Shown: one piece after another, positions 58,484-64,000 of the stretch
How positions within the stretch are numbered: position 1 is the stretch's first letter
Layout of the letters: each line of letters starts with the position of its first letter
Origin: Cheilinus undulatus
Lineage: Eukaryota; Chordata; Actinopteri; Labriformes; Labridae
Reading direction: 5' to 3'
DNA: 64,000 nt
NCBI RefSeq assembly: GCF_018320785.1
Contig: NC_054873.1
Location: 22,534,196 to 22,598,195, forward strand
Made by a program: the position numbers and the translations under genes
The notes under the pieces: model-generated
Database searches by the model: none
What the model saw: only the letters and a program-made list of their open reading frames with translations
What the model was told of the DNA's origin: nothing

Positions 58484-59124
58484 GGTAACACTTTGTTTTA
58501 GTGGACCCTAACTGTCTAGTAGTTTTATAGTAATAAGTGGTAATTATCTAGTAATTTCTCAAAAATAAGATGGTGATTACCTTGTATTGAGTTGGCATTT
58601 TATCAAGTAATAACTAGGAAATATGGTCATTTTAAGGAAGTATTTACCTAGTAATGACAAATTCATTATCAAGTAATTCCTGGCTATATTGTAGCAGTTC
58701 TGTGGTAATTGGGTGGCATTTTACCCTAACCCTAATCAGAAAGATTACTTGAAAAATATTCAGGAAGATCTCACTTTAATTAAGTGGACCAAAATAAAGA
58801 CATTTCTTTGAAAACTGTCAAGAAACTTCTGTAGAATTATCTTTTTTTGTAAGAAATTACATGGTGAAATACCACCTAATTACCAGAGATTTGCAGTATT
58901 ACAGTATTAATAGGGTTAAAGTTACAGGGTTAGGGTAAAATACTACCAAATTTCTTAAGAACTGGCATGATATTACAAGGAATTACCAATAATTAATACA
59001 TTATTACCAGGTGTATACTTCCTTAATATTACCGAGTTATTACCTGGTAAAATGACAACTTATTATAAGGTAATTACCACCTTATTCTCTAGCTAATTAA
59101 GGGCAACTAAAATAAAGTGCTATC
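58484..59124. mobile_element. 641-bp MITE with long inverted ends
   Basis: The left end GGTAACACTTTGTTTTAGTG and the reversed right end GATAGCACTTTATTTTAGTT match at most positions, and similarity continues inward. The interior alternates GGTAATTA/TAATTACC words, so much of the element could fold on itself. It has no coding sequence. GGTAACACTTTA-type ends are common in teleost MITEs; I do not assign a superfamily. Confidence 0.65.
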
Positions 59125-59289
59125 AAAAGTGCATACAGTTTTCCAACAGTTTTGAAAGCCAGAGAGTTTTTAATAGTTTTAACTTCTGTTCTTGCTGCTG
59201 TGACAGTAACAATATGTGAGCTATTGCTGGATGCTATGTAAAAGACTTGCTAAATAAAGAGGCATGAACTGCCACTGAAGCTGCCGTTC

Positions 59290-60151
59290 TGTTGCTGTAT
59301 CAAAATCATATTTGCTTGCTCGAGAGTCTACATGGTTTTGCTCTGCCTTCGACTGCACATTTCATCGTCCATGGTGTGGAATTCCAGGCACCACCACCCC
59401 CACAATGTTGTGGCCCTTTTTGGAGCATCTAGCCCAAACCCTAAAAAACAGACCCATACCATTATCCCTCCTCCAGAAAACTTCACAGTTGGCACAACGC
59501 AGTCAGACGGGTAACATTCTACCGACATCTGCCGAACTCAGAGTCGCACATCTGACTGCCAAACAGAGAAGCCTGATTTGTCACTACATGTTTCCAACGC
59601 TCCACAGTCCAATGTCGGTGTGCTTTACACCACTCCGTGCAACACTTGGCACTGGACTTGGTGATGTGAGGCTTGTAAGCAGCTGCTCGGCCATGGAAAC
59701 CCATTCCATGAAGCTCTGCTCCAGCTTTTGTGTTACATATGTGGAAGTTCAGAGCTCTTCAGCTATAGGGCTTTGGTAACTTTTTTCACACCCTGTGCCT
59801 TTGCATTCATTGACCCTACTCTGTGGTCTTACATGGTCTTCCACTTCATGGCTGAGTTGCTGTTGTTCCTAAATGTTTCAACTATCTAATAACATCAATT
59901 ATAGTTGACTGTGGAATATCCATCAGGGAGGAAACTTCATGAACCGCCTCATTGCATGGGTGGCATCTTTCACAGTACTACGCTTGTAGTCCCTGAGCTC
60001 CTCAGAAAAATCATTTTGTATCACAAATGTTTGCAAATGGAGACTGCATGGCTGGATGTTTGATTGTATATACAAGTGGCAATGAGTCTGATTAAAAGAC
60101 CTGAATTCAATAATAAACAGGTTTGGGCCAAATACTTTTGTACACATAGTG
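59290..60151 (-). mobile_element. Tc1-like element, 5' truncated, with decayed transposase (copy F)
   Basis: The right end, read outward-in, is CACTATGTGTACAAAAGTAT and is followed by TA. Minus-strand frames carry HWTVERWKHVV, CDSEFGRCR and FSGGGIMVWVCFLGFG, all Tc1 transposase text, but split across frames at about 59520. The far end was not found. It is a different Tc1 family from copies B-D and E. Confidence 0.75.
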
Positions 60152-60902
60152 TATTTACCAAAATATAAAGCACTGTTTTTGTTTCATGGATGAAAAGCTG
60201 TTAAAAATGTCCTTCCTGGTTGATGCAGCTACCCACAAAGCATCCTTAAAGGTCAAAATCAACACAAATCAAAAGTTCCTCATCTCAAAAACCTCCAAGC
60301 CTTACTGCTTGTGACTCATTACAACCTTTGACAACATTTACATGAAGATACTTCCAGTACTCACTTTTTTGAACTGAGGAGGCTTTTTGAGTGGAAGGCT
60401 CTTCATGACATTGTTGCACCATGTTTACTCTCACTAGGGCTCTGAGCATATATAAATAGCACATTTCAGCCTTGGAGTTGGCACACATGACACAAAACAC
60501 AGTATAGACAGCTCAGTTACACATTAGTACATTTAAGTGTTTTTTATTATCATAATTATAAAGTACTGGATTTTCCAAGCACTAACTAAAGTCCCATTGC
60601 AAATTCAGGCCTTGCAGAAGAGTAGAATGAGGATCCACAAGGTGGCAGTGTAACATGTGTTTGAATGTTCCTTAAAAGGTGAATTGAAAGTGTGATTTCC
60701 CTCATTGGAAGTGGCATTGCTTTTGTTATTGACACTGTTGTCATAGACAATGTGATGACAGACTTAGTCTTTTAAGGATATTCTGATCTGAAACTCTAAT
60801 CAGACTTACTCTGATCATATGAAGTAATTTAAACCCACGTGTGTCATGTTTGTGATTTTAGTGTGTTTAGTCAAACCTAGACAGAGAGCAGAAGAATCCC
60901 AG
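60152..60902. other. Intergenic DNA
   Basis: Unique AT-rich sequence. A minus-strand AATAAA at 60543-60548 would fit as the poly(A) signal of the candidate gene at 60903-62177. Nothing else can be supported. Confidence 0.4.
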
Positions 60903-62177
60903 CTAGGACAACTGAGAGCAGAGGTGAGTGATCCAGTTTTCCTCTGGCTCCTGAATTTTACAGAGAGTGGTTTAGGGTGAGAAGTTTTTCCTGTTTATCC
61001 ATTCAGTGGAAAATAATATCCTGTAAAAAGCCCATAAGTTTCTGTCTTTGAACTCACTGAGAGTTTTTCCTCCCCGCTGGCTCGCTGCTCTTTGGGAGAA
61101 ATGAGGGTGAGCCGCTCGCCGAAGGACTTCCCATCAGCCGCCTCCAACCTTCCACACATGTTTCTGATAGACCTCCACAAGCCCCAGTAATCCGAGGGCA
61201 GCTCATTCAGAGAGAGAGAGAGCAGCAGTGATAAAAAAATAAAAACAGGGGTGGGTGAAGAGAAGGAGATATAGGAGGGAAGGATGGATTAGAAAGCAGA
61301 GTGGGAGCAGGCCAAAGGGGAGGGAGGATAAAAGGAAACATTTTAGAGCATGTTATTTGCCTCTCTGGAGACGACGCTGAAGCCTTCTCAGTTTTAAAAT
61401 GGCAGCATAGGTTGATCCTTTTGACTCATACAGATCATGCAGCGTATACATTTATGGCACTTTGTATTTTTTGTCCCTAAGATGCAGAAGAAGCCAAAGA
61501 CAGGAAGATTCAAAGCACAAAACATCCTTTTATCAAAAGTTTGTGACATCACAAACATCTTAGGGTAAGAGAGCTTCAATGTTTTGTCATGAAAGTGCAC
61601 ATCAAGAAGTGTTTAGTGTAAAAGATCCATATTTTTCAGGCTCCATCAGAGGACTCACACTTGCCTGCAGCCCCTCTGCAAAGAAAACCAGTGCACACTC
61701 TGCAGGTCTTGCCGGTGTCCTAAACACAATGTAATACGTCATGCTTAATTTCCTCCCGTCCCTCATCAATCACCCTGAAACCTGCAGACAGACAGCAGAG
61801 TGTAAACACCTGTTGTGCTGCATGTCTCTATTCTGACATGTGAGAGTAAATGTGGATATGAGTGTAGGATAGGGGTGGTAATGGAGGGGGGGCTGGAGGA
61901 AGAGGAGGGGGTTCTTCTAAGATGCTGGCTGGGAGGTGAGTGAGAAGAGGGGGTGTGAAATGTAAAACAGCTGCGGCAGGCTACAAAGAAGTCTCAGCTG
62001 GAATAACTCACTCACAAAAGTTACTCTGCTGCTCTGAGTGTGGGCAGATTGGAGGATCCTCCAAACAGAGGACAGCAGATCCATCCTCTCCTGTTCATCT
62101 ATCAGCTCAGACACAAAGGAGCTACACGTGCTGTTAAACACAGAAGCACAAACCTGCAGCGGCGGGCTACAGCGGGG
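60903..62177 (-). CDS. Candidate 3' exons of an unrecognised gene
   Basis: Three open, phase-0 segments line up on the minus strand: 62177-62016 (54 codons), 61201-61058 (48 codons) and 60950-60903 (15 codons plus TAG). The first has an excellent pyrimidine tract and CAG acceptor and a GTGAGT donor. The second has a GTGAGT donor but a poor acceptor (G at -3). The third has a TTCAG acceptor. Codons look protein-like, with segments VSELIDEQERMDLLSSVW and SDYWGLWRSIRNMCGRL and no low complexity. An AATAAA lies about 355 bases past the stop. Any 5' exons would lie to the right of 62177, perhaps beyond the window. I do not recognise the protein. It could be a real lineage-specific or fast-evolving gene, or chance open frames in a GC-richer island. 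It is upstream of smad3 on the same strand. Confidence 0.33.
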
Positions 62178-62419
62178 CTGCAGTGATTGAAAAGAGAAAT
62201 ACAAAGGAAAAAAATGTTCAGCAGGTGGCTCTTGAAATTTAGTTTGATTGATGCTGTGACACTGCAAAACATGACTTTATATTTAAGTCGATAGCAAAAA
62301 GTAACAACAAATTTCTCAGGCAGACACTGATGAAAATATGTGTTCATCCTGTACATACCCAAAAACCCAACTTTCCTCCCATTTAGGCTGTGTATATTGC
62401 TTTAATTTTAATTTTTTAT

Positions 62420-62610
62420 AAGATTTATTATCAGGCTTTTTATGCCTTTATTCAGCTAGGACAGTAGATAGAGTCAGAAGCCTGGAGAAGAGTGAGAGTA
62501 GGGAATGACATGCAGGAATGGAGCCTCAGGCTGGACTAAATCTGGGTACCCCACCTAGAGAACAGCTTCCTTTGTGCATGGATCATGCAGACATAACCAC
62601 TAGACCCTTG
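62420..62610 (-). repeat. tRNA-derived SINE-like repeat
   Basis: The order CTTTTTATGCCTTTATTCAG, GACAGTAGATAGAGTC, GAGTAGGGAATGACATGCAG, GGCTGGACTAAATCTGGGTA, CCACTAGACCC matches a very common teleost SINE layout, with the tRNA-like part (degenerate B box) at the right, reading on the minus strand. Family from memory only. Confidence 0.55.
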
Positions 62611-63394
62611 GTTCTTAACAGGTTCTCTTTGGTTCTTTTTGTTTCTCTCCATCTTTTGTTCCATCTTAACTTGAAAGTGGCTGATTTCTCATTAAAAAAA
62701 ATCATTATGATTGAAAAACTAGAGATTTGGGTCACATCTTCTCAGGAGAACAACTGCTCTAGGCTACTAACACCCCATAATGTTTCATTTTAAATGATTC
62801 TACAGAGCAGAGTTAACACATACCTGGCCTATAAAGCTAATATTTCTGATTCAATGAAGGGCTGGAACATTCTAAAACAGAAGACACAGTGGATTGTACC
62901 GACAAACAGAGGAAAAAAGTTAATATCTAAAAGATAAGTCAATCTGATCATGGCTTATAGATTTGCATGTCACTGCACTATCTGACTGTTGTAGGCTTTA
63001 TTGGCTGCACATGGATTTTTAAAATATAGTTTCAAATGTATTGGAGAAAAATGACTAGTCTTTACATTTCTAAGAAATTGCTGGGTCTGAAAGAAAATAT
63101 AACAATATATCAGCCCATTTGCATGGTATTCTTTGCAACACAAGAACCCTCTCTGACTCACAGTATTTCAGACTGCATCGTGAGCAGCATCACTGTGTCA
63201 GCAGTATTTTCATATTTTATCTAGTTGAAAGCTAAAGCTAATTAAATTTCAGACACAGTGACATGAAGTTTGGCAGCAGTCCACTCCACAGTATTATCAA
63301 AGTGTGCATCTTTACACAGACAGAGGATAACACTGCACCATATGTAAAAGAAACTAAAATTTAAAAATTTCTTTATTGTTGATTCTGGTCTGAA

Positions 63395-63680
63395 TGGTGG
63401 TGCAGTGGTAAGCACCACTGATTCACTGCACTAGTTTGAATCCCAGTTGGACAGGGTCTCTGTGTGGAGTTTGCATATTCTCCCCATGTGAGCATGGCTT
63501 CTCTTCAGGTGCTCTGTCTCCCTCCCACAGTCCAAAGACGTCCATGTTAATTAGTAATTCTACTTTTTTTGCAGATCAGACTGTGAGTGTTTCCTGTCCG
63601 CCAGCCCTGTGATTGACTGGTGATCAGTTGAGGGCATATCCAGCCCCCTGCTGCCTAGAATGGGATGAGCAGTATAGAAA
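63395..63680 (+). repeat. Common teleost dispersed repeat (GTGGAGTTTGCATATTCTCC type)
   Basis: It contains GGTGGTGCAGTGGTAAGCAC, GTGTGGAGTTTGCATATTCT, CCCACAGTCCAAAGACG and AGCCCTGTGATTGACTGG in the order seen in a very abundant fish interspersed repeat. I am confident that it is repetitive and unsure of its formal family. Confidence 0.6.
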
Positions 63681-64000
63681 ATATACAAATGCACAGATGG
63701 ACTGCTAAAACTTTATGCTAAAAACATTCAACTGTATGAATGTATGAGGAGCAATTAAATTTGACGCATTTTATACGAAAGCATCAAAGTTCATTATAAT
63801 TGGTAAATTTGTAAGTGGGATCTTGATATGCAAAATAATTTATAATTTGTCTGTGTCATCAATTCAGATGAGTAAAAAGTACAGCAATTTAAGTCAATTC
63901 AAACTATACTTAAAGCTCCTCTGGGAAGTTTTTAGCTGGTTAAGAGACAGACTCAAATTTATGTCTGTATGGAAGCAAATGGGGGTAGGTGTCAAACAAA

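Larger units (their letters stand above)
62178..64000. other. Intergenic or intronic DNA at the right edge
   Basis: It holds a SINE-like repeat (62420-62610), a second teleost dispersed repeat (63395-63680) and the start of another TTAAAGCTCC-family copy at 63910 that runs off the window. If the candidate gene is real, part of this would be its intron. Confidence 0.4.

Noticed and set aside
60855-60916. Plus-strand non-coding exon-like segment with TTTTAG acceptor and GTGAGT donor
   Set aside because: Not open and not supported by neighbours; likely chance, and overlaps the minus-strand candidate exon.
61660-61725. Short exon-like frame with Cys-rich peptide (TCRVCTGFLC) between candidate exons
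   Set aside because: Phase does not fit its neighbours with any good donor; left out of the model.

Overview
The window is vertebrate nuclear DNA, almost certainly from a ray-finned (teleost) fish. The genes are multi-exon with GT-AG introns, the base composition is AT-rich, and several Tc1-like, hAT-like and SINE-like repeats of kinds common in teleosts lie in introns and intergenic DNA. There is no bacterial, plasmid or phage architecture, and most short open frames are chance.

Three genes account for nearly all recognisable coding sequence, in the order iqch (minus, 31569 to 1594), aagab (plus, 32175 to 34642), smad3 (minus, 44856 to 36827). This matches the human 15q22-23 neighbourhood IQCH-AAGAB-SMAD3. 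iqch and aagab are divergent across about 0.6 kb that looks like a bidirectional promoter. aagab and smad3 converge on a 2.2 kb shared 3' region. All three genes could be assembled exon by exon with consistent phases: iqch 21 exons/1,042 aa, aagab 10 exons/320 aa, smad3 9 exons/425 aa. None shows an inactivating break.

Region by region: 1-1.5 kb is intergenic DNA beyond the iqch poly(A) signal. 1.5-31.6 kb is iqch, whose large introns hold transposon remains and several unusually homeodomain-site-rich stretches that look like conserved non-coding elements. 31.6-32.2 kb is the divergent promoter, 32.2-34.6 kb aagab, 34.6-36.8 kb the convergent 3' ends, 36.8-44.9 kb smad3, and 44.9-45.2 kb the CpG-rich smad3 promoter. 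45.2-64 kb is upstream intergenic DNA, rich in nested repeats.

The genes are not a pathway. IQCH is an IQ-motif protein best known from testis and cilia-type tissues, AAGAB assists assembly of AP-1/AP-2 clathrin adaptors, and SMAD3 is a TGF-beta/activin receptor-regulated transcription factor.

The least explained signals are two sets of exon-like coding sequence with no family I can name. One is a single 53-codon exon-like frame inside iqch intron 14 (14017-14178, minus). The other is a chain of three phase-compatible exon-like frames at 62177-60903 (minus), upstream of smad3, which may be the 3' end of an unrecognised gene.
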